A stretch of DNA of 64,000 nt from Sipunculus nudus (lineage: Eukaryota; Annelida; Sipuncula; Golfingiida; Sipunculidae), in contig CM049320.1 of NCBI GenBank assembly GCA_026874595.1, positions 39,990,714-40,054,713 of the forward strand. Direction: 5' to 3'. Position 1 is the first letter of the stretch. The number at the start of each line of letters is the position of its first letter. Below, piece after piece: positions 22,917 to 33,238 of the stretch. The notes below the pieces were generated by a model. The model was not told the DNA's origin, did not search any database, and saw only the letters and a program-made list of their open reading frames with translations. A program made the position numbers and the translations under genes.

Positions 22917-25162
22917 CTTAAAGGTTAAAATAATTTATGTCAGCATGCAAATTATTACACATGACTTAAAGTGATCAGGTTTTTATTTTGTTCAACATAG
23001 TGAAACTTTTTCATAGACGACAGCATATATAAAATAAACCATTGGCAATAACTATAGATTTCTTAATGGGATTTTGTTAAACCCAATGATTGTTTCAATG
23101 AATCAGAAAAAAAAGTGAGTTAATATTAAAATAACACCACTATAAACGACCGCCCTAGCGTTGAATCAGAGCTATATACATACACTGGCAGTGTAACATC
23201 GTCTGAGACACCTTAGGTCTAATTTGTTTTCGTGAATACGAAGTACCAATATACAAAATACACATTTTGGCTTTTCTTATCCACTATGGTCTATCTTCTT
23301 CCTCTCTGATTTTGCCATCCCAAAATTCGGCATCCGTATCATCAGTGCTTATCTAGAACAAGTTTCTTTTCTTTTCCTCAATTATTTTTAATTTAGTTGC
23401 ATGAATGATCATTTTAATAATTGTCCTCACAAGTGCCTCCCCATCTTTGTGCCTTACCTCCATGCAAGTCACGCTTTTTTACGGGAGGGGTCTTGAGGAT
23501 TTTCTAGCTCAATGGCCACAGAGCGTGTCATACAAATGCCGTTTCATTATTGGCGGTCGCAGATCTGTTGTAATATGAATTACTTAGTTTATTTTTTCAT
23601 AAAATTCCATAATTTGTTTTACTTCATAAAAAGGAATAAAACGTTTTAAATTCAAGAGCTTTACAAAGACCACAAGAATATGGTTTTAATGCTAGACCTT
23701 TACAGCCGGTCAACAATTTGAACTGAGAGCAATTACACGACAGCCGTTTGACAGGTTTTATAAGTTTGTTGAATTTATTCATTCACAAGTAACTTTCTAT
23801 GGTAACATGGTTTAAATATTTTGGCCGAGTTATTGGTTTGTTCGATAAAGTTGTTCAAAACGAAGCCCTACAGGTTAAAAACAGTTTTATGGCGGGGGCG
23901 GGGAAGTCTCCAGGGGCGCTGACAAATGTGACAAGTTTATCTTTAACTAATTGGGATTCCATCAGCAAGATATAATTTTTAGTCGGAGCCTATGAAACTC
24001 CGCCAGAACCTCCCTAACAATCATGCGATCATATGCACACATATCATGTAAAACGCTGCCATATTTAAGTGAAATACTTCACCGAAATATTTTAACCTGC
24101 CTTTTATTTATGAGCGTTGTCAGTTTTCTATCAGACCTGCTTATAAACAAAGCTAAGGAAAAAAATACATATAATACTGTTGATACTGATTTACCTGAAC
24201 CTTTCATTTCACATACCAGAGCCATCAACGACATACATGGGTCTGTTAACATGCCAATGACTAGCCTTAACTGGCATGTTTTTTAAATGTCTCCTGAGTT
24301 CTAATTTATACAAAGTATCTTTCATAAACTTTCCCTTTGCAAGAGTCATATAAGTTCTCCAAATATTTTTCACAGTAGATGCCTTCTTTCTAAAACGGTT
24401 TTATCTATTATATTTTCAACAATCAAGGAATATAGATGGCTTACCCATGTTGTTTATCTAAAATATAAATTTTCTACCTCAAACTTTAATTAATTTTTCA
24501 AAATGTTTTTCATTTAGTGATTTCTTGAAAAACATAATTTGCCATTCTTTACTGACTTTTTGGGTGTCCTGTTTCCGGGAGAATTCTTGCACAAGTAATC
24601 TTTATATCATGCAAGTGAACAACCTAACACAAATTGTTAACGAAAAGCTTAAAAGCTCAGGCATAACATAAGAAAATTCAGTCCCTACTAGCTCGTTACA
24701 AAACTATTTATATAATGGACAGTAGATTTTCTATGTGTGCATCTAGTTATGCATCATTATGGAAATTACGTATTATTATTATTAATACTTTATTCTCCAT
24801 TTAATTGATCATAATTACCCCTATACCAGTAGGTATGATGTTTTTACCGTCGATGGTTGGTTATTTGCTTGTTAATTTTGATAGTTAGCAGACTCAAAAA
24901 GCTATTAGTTAATTAAGGTGAAATTTATGACAGGATTAGTGTACATGGCTTGGTATTTTTATATATCAATTTTTTTTATAAAGCCTTGATATGAATTGTA
25001 ACAGTGTTACATCGAAGAGTGTGTTCGTCCCGGTGAAGGTAGACAGTCATTCATTGGTATTAGGGGTCGCTTTACTTATTAAATTTGCATTTTTATTTTA
25101 AATATTTACGTTAATAACCGCTTCCTGAAGTGTATAAGCTGAGACTGAAACTTAATTTGCGA

Positions 25163-25204
<42 letters not shown>

Positions 25205-25362
25205 CTCTCTTTGAAATAAAAGGATCGTACTGAGCCATGGGAAGCGTCCGTTCTTCCGTCTTTTAATCTTTCGGGTCGCCGAGATAACAGGGAATTGATG
25301 GATTTTTTAATTAAACTCACTGTTATTTTTTTCCATATTTTACTCTCATAGAAAATACTTGC
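22917..25362 (-). other. GC-AG intron of the GT32 gene (2446 bp)
   Basis: The donor reads CAG|GCAAGT and the acceptor CCTTTAAG|AGTC. Of the sites examined, this pair alone restores the family's ADAFR-xFVxHQYGGVY reading. The intron holds a (TA)n tract (25163-25203) but no recognised gene or element. Confidence 0.8.
25163..25203. repeat. (TA)n microsatellite in the GT32 intron
   Basis: About 40 bp of pure TA dinucleotide. Confidence 0.95.
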
Positions 25363-25871
25363 CTGAATGCATCCGCTCGAAAAATGTTCTGTGGGTAACT
25401 GTCATACATTTGCAGGTATTCTGGATACTTCATTGCGATCAAGTCTCTCATTTCATTATCAGTCCAGAACCAATACTCCCAGTCAGGATTTTGTTCAATG
25501 CAAGATTTAACCCAGGGTTTAAAAACAACTGATAGTTTGGGCGACTTCCATGTTTGGTGGAGAATCCGGGGTATGGGACTTTTGGTGCTGTCCTTTGTAT
25601 TCTTCCTGGGAAGTATCTTCAAGTATGGCTGAGCCGTATCTTGGGATGGGTTTCGGAGAAGGGCCACCCTTTGCGATGTTTGGTGAGGTGACTGAAGGTT
25701 CTTCCCGGGCGGTATCTTCTGGTTTGGTTCACGCGTGTTCACTGATTTCCCCCTTAAAAAAATGTACCGACGGACCAGCAGGCTCAGGAATGTCAACAGT
25801 ATACAGGCACACAGTAGTCTTATGGACAGCTTTCTCTTGCAAGCTTGTTTGAGAGTTACCCAGGCGCCCAT
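25363..25871 (-). CDS. glycosyltransferase family 32 protein, exon 1 (membrane anchor and start of the GT domain)
   Basis: Encodes residues 1-170 (Arg170 is split by the intron). A short cytoplasmic tail with K/R residues precedes one hydrophobic helix (about residues 15-33, LSIRLLCACILLTFLSLLV), giving the type II membrane topology of Golgi glycosyltransferases. A proline/lysine-rich stem (about 40-98) follows, then the GT32 start IPRILHQTWKS (100-110), the NPDWEYWFWTD block and FRADAFR just before the intron. A TTGTCTTACCAG acceptor lies 13 nt before the ATG (exon edge about 25884), so a 5' UTR exon is likely upstream. A second ATG 10 nt upstream opens a short out-of-frame uORF overlapping the start. 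Confidence 0.87.
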
Positions 25872-26034
25872 GTTTTCATAAACTCTGGTAAGACAAAAAC
25901 ATATATAAGTGATAGTTTATTGAGTAATAGGTATTTAGCAAACTTAATTCAGTATCTCCTTGGTCAGACGCCTGAGAGTTTATTATTTTCAGACCCGGCT
26001 TTGACCCGGAGTAGAAACAAAGCAGGCCTCTGTT

Positions 26035-26809
26035 TAAGGCCAGCTTTTAAAATCGCTTTCTAATCCGATGTAACTGGCTGTATTTTGATCCGTTATCACG
26101 CTGGCCTTATAGATCATGTCCGTGGTTGGTAATTTTATTCCAAAGGGCAACTATTTTTTTCTGCAGTTGCAGGATTATTTTTCTGGGGGCGTTAGATCGT
26201 TTCGTGTCATGATTCTTTTATTGTGTGCTGTTATTATTTGCATTATGTTCCTCATGTAACTGTAGCTTATTTTGATGGAATATTTGTTGAATATTTTATC
26301 CAATATTTGTGGGTTTTTCGGGAAATGTTTGTCCATGAGTTTTAAGAGTTTTATACCTACGTTTGTCTGGACATGTTTGCTGTACAGTGGGTTGTACCAA
26401 ATTGTTTTCCTTGTTCTGTTGTTTTTTTTCTTTTCTCGCTGCCCACTGTCATTGTTTCGGGGATGTAAGTTGCATTTTCTTTATATCCAGCTTTATTTAA
26501 TGCGGAGTTGGATGCTGGTGCTGCGTTTTGGAAGATTTTTTGGTTTGATAATAGTGATGATGGCCTTTTTCCAATTGCCCGCGGGAGGTTTTTAATGATA
26601 CATGGAGGATGGTTTGATTGGAATAGTTCATATAATATGGTTGATCATTGTATGGCTTGTACAGTACGGTGTTTAAGTCAAGATTGACGTCTGGGAAGTC
26701 GACCAATTTTAATTTGTCTAAACTGTGATTTTTAGCCCGTTTTCTTGGAATAATCGTCACTGCCTGATGTTGATCGTGAGACAGCGAGGCCCTCGTCACG
26801 ATATAGACA
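26035..26809 (-). pseudogene. Penelope-like retroelement fragment (RT end, linker, start of GIY-YIG nuclease)
   Basis: Minus-strand reading shows KLVDFPDVNLDLNT...YKPYNDQPYY, which resembles the end of a Penelope-like reverse transcriptase. A frameshift later comes TIWYNPLYSKHVQTNVGIKL...HFPKN...IFNKYSIKISYSYM and CNCRKK, the conserved linker, and then IYKAS...SYIGLESDFK, the start of the GIY-YIG endonuclease. Homology stops abruptly near 26040. On the other side the sequence is cut at 26810 by the LTR retrotransposon, so the fragment predates that insertion. Stops and frameshifts show it is dead. It lies upstream of the GT32 start, probably in a 5' intron or the promoter region. Confidence 0.75.
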
Positions 26810-27649
26810 TGTAACGGTTCGCTCGATATAGGCACCTTATCATCAATTTTGTACCCTTTATATATTATCACTCATAGGCTCTATTATTATTTTTTGTACC
26901 ATGGCCATATTGCTAGCCATTTCGTTGTTTCGCTGGTCATACTTGCTTGCAAACCAGTTCCACTCCCAGGGACCGGTTCTCGTTATCATGAACTATTGTG
27001 ATGAACGGGTGTCATAGAGCGGAAAGTTGTGGTCACCGCGAAAGCTCAGGACGAACTGTCCCGGAGATTCAGACCAGCGCTGACTCTCCGTGTTGGCAGT
27101 TCGTCTACAGATATTTCTTATGTTCAGGTAGGCCTTCTTCAGAGTATCCTACGAAGTCATAAAATAGCGACTAAATGTTAATTTATTATTCAAGAAGTAG
27201 TCCTTACTAATCTAAGAAATATAACTAATGTTTATGCTGCTTCTGTTAATGTTCGGAAACGAAGTATTTTAATTGAAATTACTGTTGGAATTACTTGTTC
27301 ATAAGAAGTTCATATACGAAGTATTTATAACCGTCGATAAAGTATTCAGTGACACACTAGTCGTTAGTGTCTAGTACTTTTATGTATATTCATATTATTA
27401 CCTACGTATATTTCTTGTTAAATTGGTCTCTATAAAGAGACCAGCGCTGACTCTCCGTGTAGGCAGTTCGTCTACAGATATTTCTTATGTTCAGTTCCAG
27501 AGTCAAGTACCATGTATATACTGCACCCGCACTGTATAAATAAACCGTCATGTACAACAACCTGGTTTCGCTGATGTTATTATCTTCAATAAACGAACTT
27601 GACAAGAAAGTGGACCCAAATGCAGACTAACAGACGGACCACTGTTACA
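26810..27649 (+). repeat. 5' LTR of the Gypsy element
   Basis: Begins TGTAACGG and ends CTGTTACA, giving the inverted TGTAAC...GTTACA ends typical of LTRs. A TATAAATAAA (about 27533) and an AATAAA (about 27590) lie near the 3' end, where promoter and poly(A) signals are expected. A 57-bp segment is present twice inside (27070-27126 and 27438-27494, one mismatch). Confidence 0.9.
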
Positions 27650-27651
27650 TA

Positions 27652-27669
27652 TGGCGCAGCCTGCAGGAT
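27652..27669 (+). promoter_or_regulatory. primer-binding site
   Basis: TGGCGCAGCCTGCAGG starts two bases after the LTR end. A TGG start pairs with the CCA tail of a tRNA primer. Which tRNA is not determined. Confidence 0.75.
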
Positions 27670-28971
27670 GTTTTGAAGAGTTTATATTTATTATTTTGTG
27701 AACAATTTATTCGAAAAAAAAAATTGCTTAATTCTAAGTTTCTGTCACTAGAACGGTATTGACAAGAAAAGTCGCATGTGAGTGTTAAGTCGCTAAACAC
27801 AGCCGGGACGTTTTGAGCTGTGACTGTGTAGTCTTCATAAACTGCGCGCATAATTTAATAATCAGCACATTTATTCTAACGGAATATAAAGAAACGTTCG
27901 TTTCTTTGTGCTGTGATAACATTTTTCGCTTTGACTGAAACAAGCAGGAGCTTAAACAACAGGTGACCGCTATCCTCACGCGTGGGCCCCGTGTGCAAGG
28001 AACCGTGTCGTCGCTGAAAGAGGTATACACATGCTGAACCTCAAAACTTTCTCCTGGCTTTATTTCACACAAGAAAAAGTGTGGGCTTGTGATTCAGACT
28101 TCAGTTGAATTTTCTCTGGTTCGTTTTAAAACGAACATTTACGCTCAAAACTGACTTCACCCGAGAAATTGGTGCCGCCTTGAAAACGCTGGTGACCTCT
28201 AGCGGAAGTGTCAATGAACTTTTACTGCATGTGTTTAGTGTTTGGACTCGGTGTTGTATTTACATGGACAGCTGTATTGGATGTTTTGTCATAGTGGACT
28301 GGTAAGCTACGCTTGTATTGATAAGTTTATTGAGACATGTTTTAAGTCATAGGTAATACTGATAACTTTATAGTGATCTTGTGATATAATTGTACATTGG
28401 TGAATTAGTTTATACTTCAGGACACTGAATACCTCAGGGTAATATCAGTTTGATGAAATAGTAGGCAGTACATCTTGGGCTTATTATGAGTCAGCTGATA
28501 GAATCAAAATCAGTTTAGAATTTTTCAATATTGCTGGAAACACCGTGGCCACAATATATTTATCAAATAACTTTATATTATTTTTAAAAGCCTTACCTGA
28601 ATAACTGCATTCACGTATTGTTGGAGCGAGTATAGAATCCGGTCTACATGGACGAGGATATGGGTGTATACGGACGGACGTTATGATGTTTAGGATTCAT
28701 GAAATGGAGAAGTAAGAGGCATGTCGATGTCATATCATCAGGCATGTCATGGCTTATGATGATTACTACTAATATGAGACGGTCCAGTCAGTTAAGACCC
28801 ATCTTGGAAATGAAGGCCGGATTCTATACTCGGGCCGTATTGTTCACATGACCATAACAAAGCCTTGTTGCAAGGTAAATGAGTTTCCATAGGCTTTACT
28901 CTCATTCCTTCTAATATTAACAAATTTTTCGGTGAATTATTGCCAGTTCCGACTTCAGTTTTCATCGAAAA
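27670..28971 (+). other. untranslated leader of the Gypsy element
   Basis: About 1.3 kb with no gag-like coding sequence; unusually long in part because of the 214-bp MITE. A short ORF (28105-28305) has no recognised domain. Confidence 0.5.
28623..28836. mobile_element. 214-bp MITE with perfect 8-bp target duplication
   Basis: The ends are inverted repeats of about 23 bp (core CGAGTATAGAATCCGG). Both sides are bordered by GTATTGTT (28615-28622 and 28837-28844). An 8-bp duplication fits a hAT-type transposase. No coding capacity. It must be younger than the LTR element that it interrupts. Confidence 0.85.
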
Positions 28972-29742
28972 TTGCAGATAACTTTTATTTTCTATGATAG
29001 AATAAGATTAAGCACTTTGTCATTTACTGTTACATTGTTGATCAAGATGATCACTTCCCGAACTGTTACGGTAACAGGGATACCGGCGGATGCTGGTAAA
29101 ACAGAATTAGCAAACTTTTTCACATCCATAGGACCAGTAGAACATGTCCTGTTAGTGAAAGAAAGCCATTCTAAGCTGTGTGCAGGAAGAGGTTACATAG
29201 TCTTTGTAACACCCGAGCCTGTACAGAAAGCTTTAGATCTATTGTCAGGGGTGTCACTTCGCCAGTATACAAAATGTATATTGAGCCTATCTATCACGGA
29301 AAGTTCAAATGCGGATGAGATAACCACCCTTATCAAATTGAATACTGTATTAACAGACCCGGTTGAGACACTTGTTTCTCAATTCGCCACATTAACCAGT
29401 GACCAAGTAGAGAAACTTGTATATAGACAGAAAACAATGCAAAAACAGCGGGGAGAAGTAAAGGCGGAGCAGCCTTCCTTTCGTCCCTCCCAGCCATCAT
29501 CTCAAACTCTTCCAAGGGTACCCTTGTTTTCCGGGGATGAAAAAGATGGGATCGGCTATAGACAGTGGGTGTATCATATTAGATGTCTAATAAATACACA
29601 GGGCATGCATTTAGAAAGTATCATGCAGGTTATTCGTAACTCTGTACGGGGTGTCGCTGCTGAAGTAGTATTGGTCATGGGTGAGAATGCTTCGCCCTCT
29701 GACGTCATTGACAAGTTTGACACTATGTTTGGCAATGTTTAA
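28972..29742 (+). pseudogene. Gag, first part: RRM-like domain plus start of capsid
   Basis: The likely start is the Met at 29047; the Met at 28972 is in frame but adds an atypical leader. Numbering from 29047, an RRM-like fold is suggested at about residues 5-80, with VTVTGIP as RNP2 (7-13) and GRGYIVFV as RNP1 (47-54). A linker with a basic QKQRGEVK stretch follows, then LPRVPLFSGDEKDG...YRQW, which begins a capsid like the Gag of Gypsy elements and the PNMA proteins derived from them. The ORF ends at a TAA (29740); the duplicated copy downstream has TTA there, so the stop is a mutation. Gag would coat and package the element's RNA in the cytoplasm. Confidence 0.75.
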
Positions 29743-30812
29743 CGCCCCGAAGAACTACGTCAGCAGTTTTACTCTGCTGAACAGTTACCAAAAGAATCTT
29801 TAGTTTCATGGAGTTGTAGGATACAAAAGCTTGTAGATTTAATAAAACAAGCTGAGGGTATCTCTCCTATGGAGGTTGCAAAGATGCTACGCTATAGGTT
29901 CTACTATGGTCTGCGAAACGAGAGAATTCAATTAGCTCTCCAAAATAAATTTGATCTAGGAGCTGATTTTGATGAACTTCTCGCTGCCGCCCGCATGAAA
30001 GAAAATGCCCTTGATAAACATGAAACCATCGTTAAACCCGTAGCGAAAGCACATCAGGTTAACGCGTCTGTTGATAATACCCTATTACAGAAACTGTTAG
30101 ATACTGTTTCTAAATTAGATAATCGGGTTGCTTCTCTAGAAAACAAAACCAGACCGCTTAGAGATAATACTTTCACAACAGCCCCACAAAGACAAAGAAG
30201 TCAAACAAATGTTAACAAGTCAGAACCAATAAGTAGTATTGGTCATGGGTGAGAATGCTTCGCCCTCTGATGTCATAGACAAGTTTGACACTATGTTTGG
30301 CAATGTTTTACGCCCCGAAGAACTACGTCAGCAGTTTTACTCTGCTGAACAGTTCCCAAAAGAATCTTTAGTTTCATGGAGTTGTAGGATACAAAAGCTT
30401 GTAGATTTAATAAAACAAGCTGAGGGTATCTCTCCTACGGAGGTTGCAAAGATGCTACGCTATAGGTTCTACGATGGTCTGCGAAACGAGAGAATTCAAT
30501 TAGCTCTCCAAAATAAATTTGATCTAGGAGCTGATTTTGATGAACTTCTCGCTGCCGCCCGCATGAAAGAAAATGCCTTTGAAAAACATGAAACCATCGT
30601 TAAACCCGTAGCGAAAGCACATCAGGTTAACGCGTCTGTTGATAATACCCTACAGAACCCTTAAAGAAACTGTTAGATACTGTTTCTAAATTAGATAATC
30701 GGGTTGCTTCTCTAGAAAACAAAACCAGACCGCTTAGAGATAATACTTTCACAACAGCCCCACAAAGACAAAGAAGTCGAACAAATGTTAACAAGTCAGA
30801 ACCAATAAGTAG
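29663..30812 (+). repeat. 568-bp tandem duplication inside gag
   Basis: 29663-30230 is repeated at 30231-30806. Both breakpoints and the far end carry AAGTAG (29663, 30231, 30807), a microhomology. The copies differ by about nine substitutions (about 1.6 percent) and one indel near 30650. 568 is not a multiple of three, so the duplication shifts the frame at the junction. Confidence 0.95.
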
Positions 30813-30900
30813 ACCTTTGTGTACAAGATGTAAATATAGATCACACACGGTTGAAAATTGCCATGCCAAATACGACATAACAGGTAAGCGTTTAAACTGA
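29743..30900 (+). pseudogene. Gag, second part: capsid end (twice) and CCHC zinc knuckle
   Basis: Two copies of the capsid end and coiled-coil-like tail are readable (RPEELRQQFYSAEQ..., ALQNKFDLGADFDELLAAA), in ORFs 29869-30252 and 30239-30664. After the second copy CTRCKYRSHTVENC (30820-30861) is a C-x2-C-x4-H-x4-C nucleic-acid-binding knuckle. The gag frame ends at TGA 30898-30900. The order capsid then knuckle is normal for Gag; the doubling, the stop at 29740 and a frame change at about 30655 are decay. Confidence 0.85.
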
Positions 30901-30929
30901 GAAACGCCCGTGTAGTTACTGGGTCGAAC

Positions 30930-31361
30930 ATGGGCAGTAATACTGAGACCCAGGGAACTGTGAGGGGTGGGCCACCTGTTTCAAGCGCTCCACTTGTTGG
31001 TAACATTGATAAGGTTAATGTTTTAGTTGAAGGCATAGAAGCCGTCGGTCTGTTAGATAGTGGGGCTCAGGTAACTACAATGTCAGAATCTTTCTATGAT
31101 CAGCACTTTGCCCAAGTCCCTATTCAAACTGTTACAGAATTTTTGAAGGTAGTTACGGCTAGTGGTGATTGTTTAAAGTTTCGAGGCATACTGGACCTAA
31201 ATTTAGTCTTTCCCGACTTAAATTTAGAAGTCGCTGTACCTGTGCTTGTGGTTACTGATACAGAATTTAATTCTGAGGCACCTTTCATTATAGGTACAAA
31301 TGGACTTCATTTGTGCTTGGACCACTACAAGCATCAAACAAAGAAAGTGTCTACCTCGTGA
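30930..31361 (+). pseudogene. retropepsin (aspartic protease) of the Gypsy element
   Basis: Would cleave the element's polyprotein as a homodimer. LLDSGAQVTTM (residues 41-51) contains the D-S-G active site and APFIIGTNGL the conserved second glycine-containing segment. The reading frame is lost at 31361 by a stop, and recognisable sequence continues to about 31500 (AFKCLSTIAKPSLD...). Together with the next ORF (31505-31735) this is the usual protease-to-RT spacer. Confidence 0.85.
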
Positions 31362-31504
31362 CAAATGGCCTTTAAATGCCTCTCTACCATAGCAAAGCCT
31401 TCCCTGGATGCTTATGGGAATGTTATTAACAGAAAACCTGTTAAGATAGCCCACAGCAGAAATTTATTATCAATGGTAGCACTAGAGCACGGACCACGGG
31501 TGAG

Positions 31505-33120
31505 GTGTTAACTATCACTGAAATGAAAAGTCACCCTTCATTACCCAATGGACTAGTAGTGACACCTGAGATTCCTGTTGAAGTTTACAATATGACTAAG
31601 CATGACATAACTGTACCAGCTAAAACGGTGCTTTGTGCACTACAGCAGGTCACTTTAGTCGATTCCCCCTTAGGGTGCGACTCGACAGAACAATGCCTTG
31701 ATAATATACGGCTGGGTCCAGAGCTGTCAACCTAACAGATCTCTGATATCAGAGATCTTTTTCGTAAATTCAGTCATATTTTCTCCACTGGAGATTTTGA
31801 TCTTGGTAGAACTAATGTGGATAAACACAAAATAGTTCTTAATGGTGATAGCCATATCAAACAAAGACATAGACGAATACCACCCCATCTTTATGAGGAT
31901 GTTAGACAACATCTAAAAGACATGATGGAAAAGAATGTCATTAGACCTAGCAGGAGTCCATGGGCCTCTCCGATAGTTTTGGTACGCAAACCAGATTCAA
32001 GTTTACGGTTCTGCGTTGATTATTGAGCATTGAATGCCAGGACGGGAAGAGACGCCCATGCTCTACCGAGAATAGGTGAAACCTTAGACTCCCTGGTAGG
32101 TGCATGCTTTTTCTCCTCCATTGACTTGAGAAAAGGGTACTGGCAGGTCGAAGTTGAAGAATCTGACAAAGCAAAGACGGCATTTACGGTCGGCCCGCTC
32201 GGCTTATTTGAGTTTAACGTTATGCCCTTCGGTCTTGTCTGTGCTCCGTCAACGTTCCAAAGAATTATGCAACCTACAATGGGAGATTTACATTTAAAGG
32301 ACTGTTTATTATATCTAGATGATATCATTGTCTTTTCCAAAACTTTTGACGAACACTTAGAAAAGCTCGAAAAAGTGTTTCGACGGCTAGAAAAGGCGGA
32401 ATTAAAAATCAATGCTTCAAAGTATCAATTCCTTTCAGCAAAAGGTAAAGTATTTGGGCCATGTGGTGTCCAGAGATGGAATCTAAACTGACCCCGACAA
32501 AATTTCTGTCTTAAAAGAATGGCCCGTCCCTGCATCTGTTAAAGAGGTCAGAAAATTCCTGGGATTCGCGGGATTCTGTAGGAAGTTTATACATGGCTTT
32601 AATGCAATTGCTAAACCTCTCCATGATCTTTTAAAAGGGGATAAATCAGTAAAATCTACTTCCAAGAAACCCTCACCTTTTATGTGGAATGAGCATCATC
32701 AAAAGGCTTTTGATGAACTAATTGAAAAACTGACCTCTGCTCCTCTCTTGGCCTTTGCAGATTTCAGTTTACCCTTTATTCTGCATACTGAAGCCTCGCG
32801 TGACGGCATTGCTGCCATTTTTTATCAAAATCAAAATGGTACAGAACGGCCAATAGCATACGCTAGTCGGAGTTTGTCTCCCTCCGAGGTCAGATATACT
32901 ACCCATAAACTTGAATTCCTCGCACTTAAGTGGGCGATAACAGATAAGTTCAAAGACTATCTGTACGGAGCAGAATTCACAGTACGGACTGGTAATAATC
33001 CGTTAACGTACATACTTTCATCTGCTAAGTTAGACGCAACAGGGCAAAGATGGCAGTCAGAATTGGCAGATTTCAATTTCTCTGTTCAATACAGGTCGGG
33101 GAAACGTAATTTGACGCTGA
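31505..33120 (+). pseudogene. reverse transcriptase and RNase H of the Gypsy element, broken
   Basis: RT starts at IPPHLYEDVRQHLKDMMEKN and WASPIVLVRKPD. FCVDY is followed by TGA where relatives have Arg (a CGA to TGA change would explain it). SIDLRKGYWQV and YLDDIIVFS (32312 on) provide the catalytic Asp residues of the palm, and VPASVKEVRKFLGFAGF the connection. A frameshift sits near 32460. RNase H follows (32682-33110): LHTEAS has Glu where the family has catalytic Asp, THKLEFLALKW keeps the Glu, and RTGNNPLTY has Gly for the usual Asp. Another frameshift at about 33107 precedes the D-A-D-A-L-S end. Would copy RNA to DNA in the particle; this copy cannot. Confidence 0.92.
31737..31758. 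repeat. 22-bp perfect palindrome in pol
   Basis: The half-site AGATCTCTGAT is followed directly by its reverse complement. It lies just upstream of the RT domain, directly after a TAA stop (31733-31735). Confidence 0.9.
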
Positions 33121-33238
33121 CGCTCTTTCGACGGCGTAGACGAGTCTACAGACACACTTACAGCAGGGTTTGTGAAAGCAATCTGTACATGTCACAAACC
33201 CCCCTGGTTTTATAGAATGTCTCTCAATCAACCCCCTC

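Noticed and set aside
26272-26595. 107-residue hydrophobic plus-strand ORF
   Set aside because: Lies antisense to the Penelope-like coding homology, which explains the open frame.
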